From Rickettsiales bacterium (lineage in GTDB: Bacteria > Pseudomonadota > Alphaproteobacteria > Rickettsiales > Deianiraeaceae), in NCBI GenBank assembly GCA_947378695.1, contig CANCKZ010000062.1:1-5171 (forward strand): DNA of 5,171 nt, written 5' to 3'. The number at the start of each line of letters is the position of its first letter. Position 1 is the first letter of the stretch. The notes under the pieces were generated by a model. That model was given only the letters and a program-made list of their open reading frames with translations. It was not told the DNA's origin and did not search any database. This document shows positions 1-4,461 of this stretch, one piece after another. The position numbers were made by a program, and so were the translations under genes.

Positions 1-198
1 AGCATGCCCTGCGGAAAGAACGAAGCGGTCTCGGTTAATCCATTGTGGATTTTTGGCGGAAAATTTCAAAAATTTTGCAAATAACACGGTTGAAATATCA
101 GCAGCACCAAGGGGCATACCAGGGTGACCGGAATTTGCGAGTGAAACGATTTCAGAAGAAATTATGCGAATTGCATTTGAGAGATTTTGTAAATTCAT
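1..198 (-). CDS. tkt: Transketolase, N-terminal 66 residues (partial, runs off the left edge)
   Basis: Reading the minus strand from ATG at 198 gives 66 codons without a stop to the window edge. The peptide carries the transketolase N-terminal signature: [13 protein letters not shown] at residues 23-35, FLKF at 43-46, [12 protein letters not shown] at 55-66. By comparison with E. coli TktA, His25 and His65 match the two active-site histidines (His26 and His66) that contact substrate and thiamine diphosphate. The enzyme moves two-carbon ketol units between sugar phosphates in the non-oxidative pentose phosphate pathway, in the cytoplasm. The start fits the family's usual N-terminus of about 20 residues before SGHPG. 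No Shine-Dalgarno site is visible. The gene is divergent from ubiG and has its own likely promoter at 221-250. The remaining roughly 90% of the protein lies outside the window, so intactness cannot be judged. Confidence 0.93.
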   Translation of the reverse strand, partial: MNLQNLSNAIRIISSEIVSLANSGHPGMPLGAADISTVLFAKFLKFSAKNPQWINRDRFVLSAGHA

Positions 199-220
199 TG
201 CAGGAAAAAGTATTTGTTGT

Positions 221-250
221 TTTGTAAAAAGGGAAAATAAAATATGTCAA
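221..250 (-). promoter_or_regulatory. Likely sigma70-type promoter of tkt
   Basis: On the minus strand a perfect -35 box TTGACA (250 to 245) is followed after 18 bases by TACAAA (226 to 221), four of six matches to the -10 consensus. Transcription would start near 214, about 16 bases before the tkt ATG. Immediately upstream of the -35 lie two tandem A/T-tract units (254-277), placed where an UP element would sit. The -10 is weak, so this is an inference. Confidence 0.5.
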
Positions 251-253
251 TTT

Positions 254-277
254 CTTTTGAAAAAACTTTTGAAAAAA
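254..277. repeat. Perfect tandem repeat of a 12-base A/T-tract unit
   Basis: The unit CTTTTGAAAAAA occurs twice back to back (254-265 and 266-277). On the minus strand it lies just upstream of the TTGACA box of the tkt promoter, roughly at -40 to -65, the position where UP elements contact the RNA polymerase alpha subunits. It could equally be simple slippage in AT-rich intergenic DNA. Confidence 0.7.
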
Positions 278-352
278 ACTTGCTTCCTTTCTCAAATTAA
301 CTTGAATTTAATTTTTATGATATTACGGTTTTGGATAAATGAATGTAAAAAA

Positions 353-1036
353 ATGAACACTGTAAATTCGGAAGAAATTCACAAATTTTCACACAACCAC
401 TGGTGGAATTTTGATTCCATTGAAAGCAAAATGCTTCACAAACTGAACATTTTACGCATGGAATTCGTTCTTTCGGTTTTATCAATTAAGGGGAAAAATA
501 TTCTTGATGTTGGTTGCGGTGGTGGAATTGCTTCGGAATCTTTGGCGATGTGTGGCGGAAATGTTACTGCGATTGATGCCTCCAAACAAGCGATAGACTG
601 TGCGATTGAACACTCCAAAAAAAGCGGACTGAAAATTGATTATCACAACACGCCAATTGAAAATTTCGCACAAAAAACCTTTGATGTCGTCTTTGCAAAT
701 GATATTATCGAGCATGTTGAAAACCCGGAATCGTTCCTTCAAGAAATTGGTAATCGTGTTGAAAAAAACGGCATTATTGTGCTTTCCACGATAAACAAAA
801 ACATTTTTGCAACCATTTTTGCAAAATATGCGGCGGAATATGTGCTGAATTTGGTGCCAAGGGGAACTCACGATGCAAAAAAGTTCATAAAGCCAAGCTT
901 CATAAGGGAAAACTTGCCGAATTTTACTCACATAAAAACGCAAGGATTTTCATATAATCCCATAACGAAATCGTTTTTTTTCGAACAAACCACCCTCGCA
1001 AACTACTTCATTGTTCTTCAAAAAAATGGAAATTGA
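353..1036 (+). CDS. ubiG: Ubiquinone biosynthesis O-methyltransferase UbiG
   Basis: A 227-residue class I SAM-dependent methyltransferase of the UbiG/Coq3 family, which carries out both O-methylations of the ubiquinone head group (2-polyprenyl-6-hydroxyphenol and 3-demethylubiquinol methylation). Visible signatures: the N-terminal KFS..WW segment (residues 11-18) and LHKLN at 28-32; SAM motif I LDVGCGGG at 51-58; the acidic post-I strand AIDAS at 73-77; DVVFANDIIEHVENP at 111-125; LSTINKN at 144-150; the UbiG-typical VPRGTHDAKKFIKPS at 168-182; and GFSYNPIT at 198-205. Length fits the family (E. coli UbiG is 240 residues). ATG 353 is chosen because the conserved region begins within ten codons. 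In-frame starts at 317 and 164 would add unconserved residues, and the latter would reach back over the tkt start. No Shine-Dalgarno site is evident, only an A-rich leader. Its last 11 bases overlap recR, so the two are probably one operon. It implies an organism with a ubiquinone respiratory chain. Confidence 0.95.
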   Translation: MNTVNSEEIHKFSHNHWWNFDSIESKMLHKLNILRMEFVLSVLSIKGKNILDVGCGGGIASESLAMCGGNVTAIDASKQAIDCAIEHSKKSGLKIDYHNTPIENFAQKTFDVVFANDIIEHVENPESFLQEIGNRVEKNGIIVLSTINKNIFATIFAKYAAEYVLNLVPRGTHDAKKFIKPSFIRENLPNFTHIKTQGFSYNPITKSFFFEQTTLANYFIVLQKNGN

Positions 1037-1631
1037 TGATTTGGTAAGTCGCTTGGCAAAAAACCCCGGATTAACAAAAAAATCGGCATCAAAACTTGCC
1101 TTTGCATTCATTCGAAATAAGGCAAAAATCCCTGATTTCATCAAGATTTTCGAGAAAATCGAACAAGAAATAACAACCTGCGAAAAGTGTGGAAATGTCG
1201 CCTTTAAGGATAAAATTGAAAACCTTTGCACAATTTGCAAGAACTACAAGCGAGATTCAACCATCGCCTGCATTGTGGAAGATTTCGAAGACATTACAAA
1301 CCTTGAAAAAGGCTTATGGTATAACGGTTCTTACCATGTTTTGGGCGGTCTGCTTTCTGCTCAAAAAGGTATGATGCCAGAAAACCTCAACACAAACCAG
1401 CTGTTTTCACGCATAATTTCCGGCGAAGTTTTGGAGATTATCTTTGCAAGCACATCGTCGTTTGAATGGCAGGCGACTATGCACTTTTTGATTGAGGAAA
1501 TCAGGAAAATTCCCAACGGCGATCGGGTGAAAATCACCGAATTTGCACACGGCTTACCAATTGGATCTTCGTTTGAATATATGGACGAAGGCACTTTGCA
1601 AATTGCTTTTAGTGGCAGAAAAGATTTGTAA
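1026..1631 (+). CDS. recR: Recombination mediator RecR
   Basis: A 201-residue RecR, the usual length for the family. RecR acts with RecO (and RecF) to load RecA onto SSB-coated single-stranded DNA at gaps. Visible parts in order: an N-terminal helix-hairpin-helix region (KNPGLTKKSASKLAFAFI, residues 12-29); a four-cysteine zinc finger with Cys52, Cys55, Cys68 and Cys71; a Toprim domain starting at IACIVEDFEDI (80-90) with YHVLGG at 103-108; and the C-terminal FAHGLPIGSSFEYMDEGTL (173-191), the RecR version of AHGLPVG..LEY.DE.TL. The hairpin reads NPGLT where most relatives have LPGVG, and FEWQAT replaces the usual VEGEAT in Toprim, so this copy is rather diverged. ATG 1026 lies inside the end of ubiG, consistent with translational coupling; a TTG five codons upstream is a weaker alternative. 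The common dnaX-ybaB-recR neighbourhood is absent. recR converges on infC. Confidence 0.95.
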   Translation: MEIDDLVSRLAKNPGLTKKSASKLAFAFIRNKAKIPDFIKIFEKIEQEITTCEKCGNVAFKDKIENLCTICKNYKRDSTIACIVEDFEDITNLEKGLWYNGSYHVLGGLLSAQKGMMPENLNTNQLFSRIISGEVLEIIFASTSSFEWQATMHFLIEEIRKIPNGDRVKITEFAHGLPIGSSFEYMDEGTLQIAFSGRKDL

Positions 1632-1638
1632 AACGAAA

Positions 1639-1686
1639 GCGTGAAGCGACTGGCACTTCACGAATTTCACGCATTATTTCTTTTTT
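1639..1686. terminator. Likely bidirectional terminator between recR and infC
   Basis: The 42 bases between the recR and infC stop codons hold a 7-bp stem CGTGAAG/CTTCACG (1640-1646 with 1656-1662, 9-base loop). An alternative pairing GCGTGAA/TTCACGC joins 1639-1645 with 1666-1672. On the minus strand the first stem is followed by the T-rich CTTTCGTTTT; on the plus strand a T-rich stretch (1677-1686) follows. Placement between convergent genes supports use in both directions. The two mutually exclusive stems share the left arm. Confidence 0.55.
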
Positions 1687-2189
1687 GGACCAAATGTAAT
1701 TGCCGCAGCATTGCCACCAAAGCTTGCCGGCACAACGACTGATGCGATATCGCCAAGGTCAAGTTCAATTTTGTGGACGAATTCTTTTGCCTTTTCGGGT
1801 GTGCCTCTTTCACGACCCTTCAATTGGATTATCACTGAAACACGGTGCCCGTCTGTAAGAAATTCCACGATGCGTTTGAACTTGGTTTGATAGTCGTGTT
1901 CGCCGATGTTTGGTGTCATTTTGATCTCCTTTTGTTCAACTTTGTGCTGTTTGTGCTTGGCATCTGCTTCTTTTTTCTTCACATCGTAGCGATATTTCCC
2001 GAAATCCAGAATTTTACAAACGGGAGGTTCAACATTTGGCGAAACTTCAAGCAAATCCAGACCTTCCGACCTTGCCTTCAAAACTGCCTCACGAGTTGGC
2101 ATAATTCCCAACATTTCGCCGGTACTGCCAACAACTCTAACTTCTTTTGCTGATATTTCTTCGTTTTTTCTTGGAATTTTCAATGACAT
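1674..2189 (-). CDS. infC: Translation initiation factor IF-3
   Basis: A 171-residue IF-3, normal length. It binds the 30S subunit, prevents premature 50S joining and checks start-codon and initiator-tRNA pairing. The N-terminal domain shows RKNEEISAKEVRVV (residues 7-20) and GLDLLEVSPNVEPPVCKILDFGKYRYD (from residue 43), followed by a lysine-rich linker (71-90). The C-terminal domain has EIKMTPNIGEHDYQTK (88-103), KGRE at 124-127 and ends GPKKK. The start is the ATG at 2189, directly before the conserved N-terminus. It is 14 bases after the erpA stop and without a visible Shine-Dalgarno site. A rare start such as AUU, used for infC in E. coli, is not needed here. It is last in the BI-1/erpA/infC operon. 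The usual partners rpmI and rplT do not follow; the convergent recR does. Confidence 0.96.
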   Translation of the reverse strand: MSLKIPRKNEEISAKEVRVVGSTGEMLGIMPTREAVLKARSEGLDLLEVSPNVEPPVCKILDFGKYRYDVKKKEADAKHKQHKVEQKEIKMTPNIGEHDYQTKFKRIVEFLTDGHRVSVIIQLKGRERGTPEKAKEFVHKIELDLGDIASVVVPASFGGNAAAITFGPKKK

Positions 2190-2203
2190 TGTGGTGTAAA
2201 ATA

Positions 2204-2524
2204 TTAAAAGGTTGAAAAAGAGTTTCCGCAGCCACATTTTGATGTTGCGTTTGGATTTTTGATGGAAAAAAATGCAGTTCCGATATCATTTGCTTCATAT
2301 TCCAAAATGCTTCCGTTGAGCATTTCAATTGCGGATTTAGAAACGAGAACTTTTGGTTCGTGAAGAACTTCGATAGTTGATGGAGACTGTTCTTTTGTGA
2401 GGTTGAACGAGTATGAAAACCCGTTGCAACCTCCCGTATTTACGGATATTAGAAGCGAGAGGTTGTCGGATAAGATTTCCTTTAATCTTTCGCAGGCGTT
2501 GTTTGAAATTTGCAGTATGGACAT
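2204..2524 (-). CDS. erpA: A-type iron-sulfur cluster carrier, ErpA-like
   Basis: A 106-residue HesB/IscA/ErpA-family protein. A-type carriers receive [Fe-S] clusters from the assembly scaffold and hand them to apoproteins. The three cluster ligands are present: Cys33 in the motif GGCNGFSYSF (31-40), and Cys97 and Cys99 in KCGCGNSF (96-103). Residues IKNPNATSKCGCGNSFS resemble the ErpA tail (TNPNAKSTCGCGSSFS) more than IscA, hence the symbol; assignment to ErpA rather than IscA is an inference. ATG 2524 sits one base after the stop codon of the upstream BI-1-like gene, so translation is probably coupled. Extending the frame upstream to 2686 would only translate the end of the BI-1 gene in a different frame. 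infC follows 14 bases downstream. Confidence 0.93.
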   Translation of the reverse strand: MSILQISNNACERLKEILSDNLSLLISVNTGGCNGFSYSFNLTKEQSPSTIEVLHEPKVLVSKSAIEMLNGSILEYEANDIGTAFFSIKNPNATSKCGCGNSFSTF

Positions 2525-2525
2525 A

Positions 2526-3248
2526 TTAATCTTTTTTTTCACCAAGAAGGTGTAGAAGGCTGACGAAAATGTTGATAAAGTCAATATACAAAGAAAGAGC
2601 ACCCATAATTGCAACTTTTTTGATGGTTTCGTCATCAATTGAGCCAGTTTGGTAGTGGTAGTATGTTTCTTTGATTTTTTGAACATCGTATGCGGTTAGA
2701 CCTGTGAAAATCAACACCGAAAGGATTGAAAGAATGAACGACATGCCAGATGATTTCAGGAAAATGTTCACAATTGAAGCGATGATTAGACCGAAAACTG
2801 CCATCATTAAAAATGAGCCAAATGCGGTTAAATCTTTTTTTGTTGTGTAACCATAAAGCGACATTGCGGCGAAAGTTCCCGCTGTAACAAAAAACGCACG
2901 AGCAATTGAAGTTCCAGTGTAGACAAGGAAAATTGACGAAAGAGAAAGACCCATCAACGCTGAATATGCGTAGAACATGCCCCTTGCTTTTTCAAACGAA
3001 AATGACTGAATTTTGAAGCCAAGAACCATTACAAGAACAAATGGTGCAAACATTACAACAAATTTAAACGGACTTTGAAACAAAAACCTTCCAAGTTCAG
3101 GCGAAGAAAGAACGGCTTGATACAAAATAAATGCAACAAGACCTGTAATTCCAAGTGCAAGTGCCATGCTTTGGTAGACGAAGACCATGTAATCACGCAG
3201 ACCAGTAGAGCCCGTTTGTGAAGTTGTGCTTGATGAAAATGTATTCAT
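2526..3248 (-). CDS. Bax inhibitor-1/YccA family inner-membrane protein
   Basis: A 240-residue multi-pass membrane protein with about seven hydrophobic segments after a short Ser/Thr-rich cytoplasmic N-terminus (residues 1-17). Segments lie approximately at 25-48, 62-82, 93-110, 115-134, 143-163, 168-186 and 213-235. It carries the family's late signatures TAYDVQKIK (185-193, Asp188) and GALSLYIDFINIF (216-228, Asp223). In the Bacillus member YetJ the corresponding aspartates form a pH-sensitive pair linked to calcium leak; whether that holds here is not known. E. coli relatives include YbhL and YccA, the latter a modulator of the FtsH protease. It is the first gene of the operon with erpA and infC, with a promoter at 3277-3306. 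ATG 3248 is the only start that fits that promoter. Family assignment is firm; the physiological role is open. Confidence 0.93.
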   Translation of the reverse strand: MNTFSSSTTSQTGSTGLRDYMVFVYQSMALALGITGLVAFILYQAVLSSPELGRFLFQSPFKFVVMFAPFVLVMVLGFKIQSFSFEKARGMFYAYSALMGLSLSSIFLVYTGTSIARAFFVTAGTFAAMSLYGYTTKKDLTAFGSFLMMAVFGLIIASIVNIFLKSSGMSFILSILSVLIFTGLTAYDVQKIKETYYHYQTGSIDDETIKKVAIMGALSLYIDFINIFVSLLHLLGEKKD

Positions 3249-3257
3249 ACGAAGTGT

Positions 3258-3271
3258 ATAATAATTATTAT
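3258..3271. promoter_or_regulatory. 14-base perfect palindrome at the BI-1 operon start point
   Basis: ATAATAATTATTAT reads the same on both strands and lies between the -10 box and the BI-1 start codon, over the likely transcription start. An operator is possible, but the stretch is pure A/T in AT-rich DNA, so chance is a real alternative. Confidence 0.3.
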
Positions 3272-3276
3272 GGTTT

Positions 3277-3306
3277 AATATATAATAAGATTTTTGTGAA
3301 TGTCAA
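3277..3306 (-). promoter_or_regulatory. Likely sigma70-type promoter of the BI-1/erpA/infC operon
   Basis: On the minus strand a perfect TTGACA (3306 to 3301) is followed after 18 bases by TATATT (3282 to 3277), five of six matches to the -10 consensus. The overlapping TATATA gives a 16-base spacer instead. The start point would be near 3270, leaving a leader of about 22 bases. The -35 box is bracketed by an inverted repeat TGTGAA (3295-3300) and TTCACA (3313-3318). A 14-base perfect palindrome (3258-3271) covers the expected start point. Either could be a regulator site. Confidence 0.6.
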
Positions 3307-3367
3307 GTTTTTTTCACATTGACTAATTATAACAATTGTGGAATTGTAAATTGAGAAAGGAGGGTAA

Positions 3368-3415
3368 GTGAAAGTTTTGGCTTCCATGAAATTGTTTGAG
3401 TATTATATACATTAA
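3368..3415 (+). pseudogene. Possible remnant of an rpmJ (ribosomal protein L36) start
   Basis: The only strong Shine-Dalgarno sequence in the window, AAAGGAGGG (3356-3364), stands four bases before a GTG at 3368. The frame reads MKVLASMK and then LFEYYIH and a stop at 3413-3415. The first eight residues resemble the start of proteobacterial L36 (MKV.(N/S)SLKS), but none of the rest of L36 (the basic RRRGR..VINK part) is found downstream in any frame I checked. It could be a truncated copy or recombination scar, a leader peptide, or chance; evidence is limited to eight residues plus the ribosome binding site. Confidence 0.22.
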
Positions 3416-3470
3416 CCAACTTTTCCCACATAAAAACCCCATTTTTTTATTTTTTTCCTCACAAAAAACC

Positions 3471-3488
3471 CGCAAAAAGTGCGTTTTT
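3471..3488. terminator. Weak hairpin with T-runs on both sides
   Basis: CGCA (3471-3474) pairs with TGCG (3480-3483) around AAAAG. On the plus strand it is followed by five T; on the minus strand by GG and six T. The 4-bp stem is short, so it would be a weak, possibly bidirectional, terminator. It could end minus-strand transcription coming from the SH3 gene. An alternative pairing is CAAAAA/TTTTTG (3473-3478 with 3484-3489). Confidence 0.25.
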
Positions 3489-3510
3489 GTTATAGCGTGC
3501 TATAACAAAA
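3485..3510. repeat. 26-base near-perfect palindrome (12-base arms, 2-base centre)
   Basis: TTTTGTTATAGC (3485-3496) and GCTATAACAAAA (3499-3510) are exact reverse complements separated by GT. A loop of two bases argues against an RNA hairpin ending exactly there and fits a dimeric protein binding site or a cruciform-like element better. A diverged copy lies at 3599-3617. Confidence 0.8.
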
Positions 3511-3598
3511 GTGAGCGTTGAGATTTTCCGTAAAATAAAGAACTCAATTCCCATAAGCCTTCTTTCGTTTTTGGTTTTGGAATTTTTTTTCTTTTTTA

Positions 3599-3617
3599 TT
3601 TTTGTTATAGTGTACTA
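3599..3617. repeat. Second, half-degraded copy of the palindrome
   Basis: TTTTTGTTATAGTGTACTA repeats the left arm and inner right arm of the 3485-3510 palindrome (17 of 19 positions counting from 3484). The two differences are symmetric: the innermost C-G pair became T-A, which keeps the inner arms TAGT/ACTA complementary. The outer right arm is lost and replaced by the start of the GC-rich island. Confidence 0.65.
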
Positions 3618-3840
3618 GAGCAGCGAAGCGAACGGCGGAAATGGGCAGAAAAAGTGGAGTGAAACCCACACCAGAAGGCGAAGTTTTTGTGGGATATGAC
3701 GCAGCAAAGCGGAGGAATATCCGCCGGAAATTTCGCAACCGCCCCCGAAGGGTAAATTTTGGGAGGAAGGCGTGCGGCGGGTGGTCTTGCGGTGGGGGTT
3801 ATGATAGAAGGAGTTGACGCGAAATGAGTGCAAACCCCGT
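3618..3840. repeat. GC-rich island with internal repeats, possible non-coding repeat element
   Basis: GC content of 3611-3840 is about 54% by hand count, clearly above the flanking genes. The plus strand is purine-rich with many CGAAG and GCGGA words. Internal repeats: GCAGCGAAGCG (3619-3629) and GCAGCAAAGCG (3701-3711); GTTTTTGTGGGATAT (3683-3697) and a version with a longer T-run, GTGGGAAATAT at its end (3839-3858). Local stems: CCCACA/TGTGGG (3665-3670 with 3688-3693) and GGATAT/ATATCC (3692-3697 with 3717-3722). Frames on both strands stay open by chance of composition; a 58-codon plus-strand frame (3641-3817) is Arg/Lys/Gly-rich and matches nothing I recognise. Confidence 0.5.
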
Positions 3841-3847
3841 TTTTTTT
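3795..3847 (+). terminator. Terminator-like structure on the plus strand with no assigned gene upstream
   Basis: GGGGTT (3795-3800) pairs with AACCCC (3833-3838), followed directly by G and eight T (3840-3847). The loop is long (32 bases), which weakens the call, but the GC stem plus T8 arrangement is what an intrinsic terminator needs. It would end a plus-strand transcript through the GC-rich island. Confidence 0.35.
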
Positions 3848-3879
3848 GTGGGAAATATTGAAAATTCGCCCACACAACC

Positions 3880-4440
3880 CTACACCTCCGAAAGTTTGCC
3901 CCAAATGTGTTCTTTTAAAATCCAGCCTGTTTTTTCGTTGATTTTCACACTGCACCACTTGGCGTTCAAACATTCAACCGTGTGAATTATGAACCCTTTT
4001 TGAAGCGAGAGTATTACTTTTGATTTCACAGACGGTGAAAAATAGACGAATGTTAATGCGGGATTCACCACAATTGCTCCGCAGTTTTTCTTTATGTTGA
4101 TTTGTGAAATCCATGCAACATTGCCTTCGAAATCTTCCGTTGCATACCAAGTATCTGCGAATTTTATCACTTTCAAAGGATACCCACGCACAAGAACTTC
4201 ATATTGCACGGGCGATGCGACATCCGGTCCTTTTCTGAAATTTGATCTTATCGATTTCGTGCAAACGGTTTCACGGCGGTCGTTTATGGGTTTTTTCGCG
4301 GAGGATTTGCTCGTAATCTGGCTTGCAACATCACTCAAAGACGGCTGATTTGTGCTAACGGAACCGGCAAATGCAAAATGTTGCATTGTGTTGAAAAAAA
4401 ATACTTGTGTTATAAAATATATAATGCAGGTAACCTTCAT
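3880..4440 (-). CDS. Exported protein with two bacterial SH3-like domains (COG3807 type)
   Basis: A 186-residue protein. A signal peptide is visible: MK, a hydrophobic stretch to about residue 18, and AFA at 23-25 as a likely signal peptidase I site before GSVS. A Ser/Lys-rich linker (27-55) follows, then two SH3-like repeats. The first covers about 58-115, with SNFRKGP (67-72, the counterpart of VNLRSGP) and GNVAWIS (106-112). The second covers about 121-182, with AKWCSVKINEKTGWILKEHIWG. This two-SH3 arrangement ending in GW...LWG is typical of a conserved alphaproteobacterial family of unknown function; bacterial SH3 domains often bind peptidoglycan or other proteins at the envelope. Four cysteines (60, 120, 157 and 163) in the mature part could form disulfides in the periplasm. 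ATG 4440 is chosen because it gives a proper signal peptide; 4491 would add a charged extension and overlap frr. It starts 21 bases from the divergent frr. Confidence 0.82.
   Translation of the reverse strand: MKVTCIIYFITQVFFFNTMQHFAFAGSVSTNQPSLSDVASQITSKSSAKKPINDRRETVCTKSIRSNFRKGPDVASPVQYEVLVRGYPLKVIKFADTWYATEDFEGNVAWISQINIKKNCGAIVVNPALTFVYFSPSVKSKVILSLQKGFIIHTVECLNAKWCSVKINEKTGWILKEHIWGKLSEV
4420..4425 (+). promoter_or_regulatory. Possible -10 box for frr inside the SH3 gene
   Basis: A perfect TATAAT lies 36 bases before the frr start codon, within the 5' end of the divergent SH3 gene. No good -35 stands at 16-18 bases; TTGAAA (4391-4396) is 23 bases away. With only 21 bases between the two start codons, the frr promoter must overlap the SH3 coding sequence somewhere here. 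Confidence 0.3.
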
Positions 4441-4461
4441 AAGTTTATTTTTCGTTTGAAT

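Larger units (their letters stand above)
3249..3879. other. 631-base gap without a convincing gene; structured intergenic region
   Basis: This stretch separates the BI-1 operon promoter from the 3' end of the SH3 gene. From left to right it holds: the operon promoter (3277-3306); an AGGAGG site with a 15-codon rpmJ-like frame (3356-3415); pyrimidine/A-rich DNA with two related CCCACA/CTCACA-A-tract motifs (3421-3474); a small hairpin with T-runs on both sides (3471-3488); a 26-base palindrome (3485-3510) and its diverged second copy (3599-3617); a GC-rich island (3618-3840); and a plus-strand terminator-like structure (3795-3847). Open frames on both strands in the island look like no known family and have skewed composition, so I do not call them genes. 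Confidence 0.7.

Noticed and set aside
164..352. Upstream extension of ubiG to starts at 164 or 317.
   Set aside because: The added residues are Lys/Phe/Leu-rich translation of AT-rich DNA, overlap the tkt start and promoter, and are absent from UbiG proteins.
2190..2237. N-terminal extension of infC by 16 codons.
   Set aside because: It would overlap the end of erpA and is unconserved; the ATG at 2189 directly precedes the IF-3 N-terminus.
2525..2686. N-terminal hydrophobic extension of the ErpA-like protein.
   Set aside because: This is the end of the BI-1 gene read in another frame; A-type carriers are soluble and start where ATG 2524 is.
3421..3510. A CRISPR array or origin from the repeated motifs in the gap.
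   Set aside because: Repeats are few, irregularly spaced and in mixed orientation, with no uniform spacers and no cas or replication genes nearby.
3641..3817. Plus-strand 58-codon frame, Arg/Lys/Gly-rich, starting MGRKSGVKPTPEGEV.
   Set aside because: Matches no family I recognise, its 3' end lies in the terminator-like loop, and the high Arg content follows from the GC-rich purine-biased sequence. It remains possible only if the island proves transcribed and conserved.
3847..3874. Hairpin TGTGGG/CCCACA just after the SH3 stop as a terminator of that gene.
   Set aside because: On the minus strand the stem is followed by an A-run, not a T-run, so it lacks the tract needed for intrinsic termination in that direction.
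3605..3973. Minus-strand open frame of 122 codons through the GC-rich island, plus shorter minus-strand frames at 3544-3738 and 3615-3875.
   Set aside because: They overlap each other and the end of the SH3 gene, are Pro/Arg/Ser/Cys-rich without any family signature, and exist because the island's composition is poor in stops. They look like translated repeat DNA.
3824..3985. Plus-strand 53-codon frame beginning MSANPVFFVGN behind AGAAGGAG.
   Set aside because: More than half runs antisense through the conserved C-terminus of the SH3 gene and no homology is evident; the purine-rich site is expected in this island.
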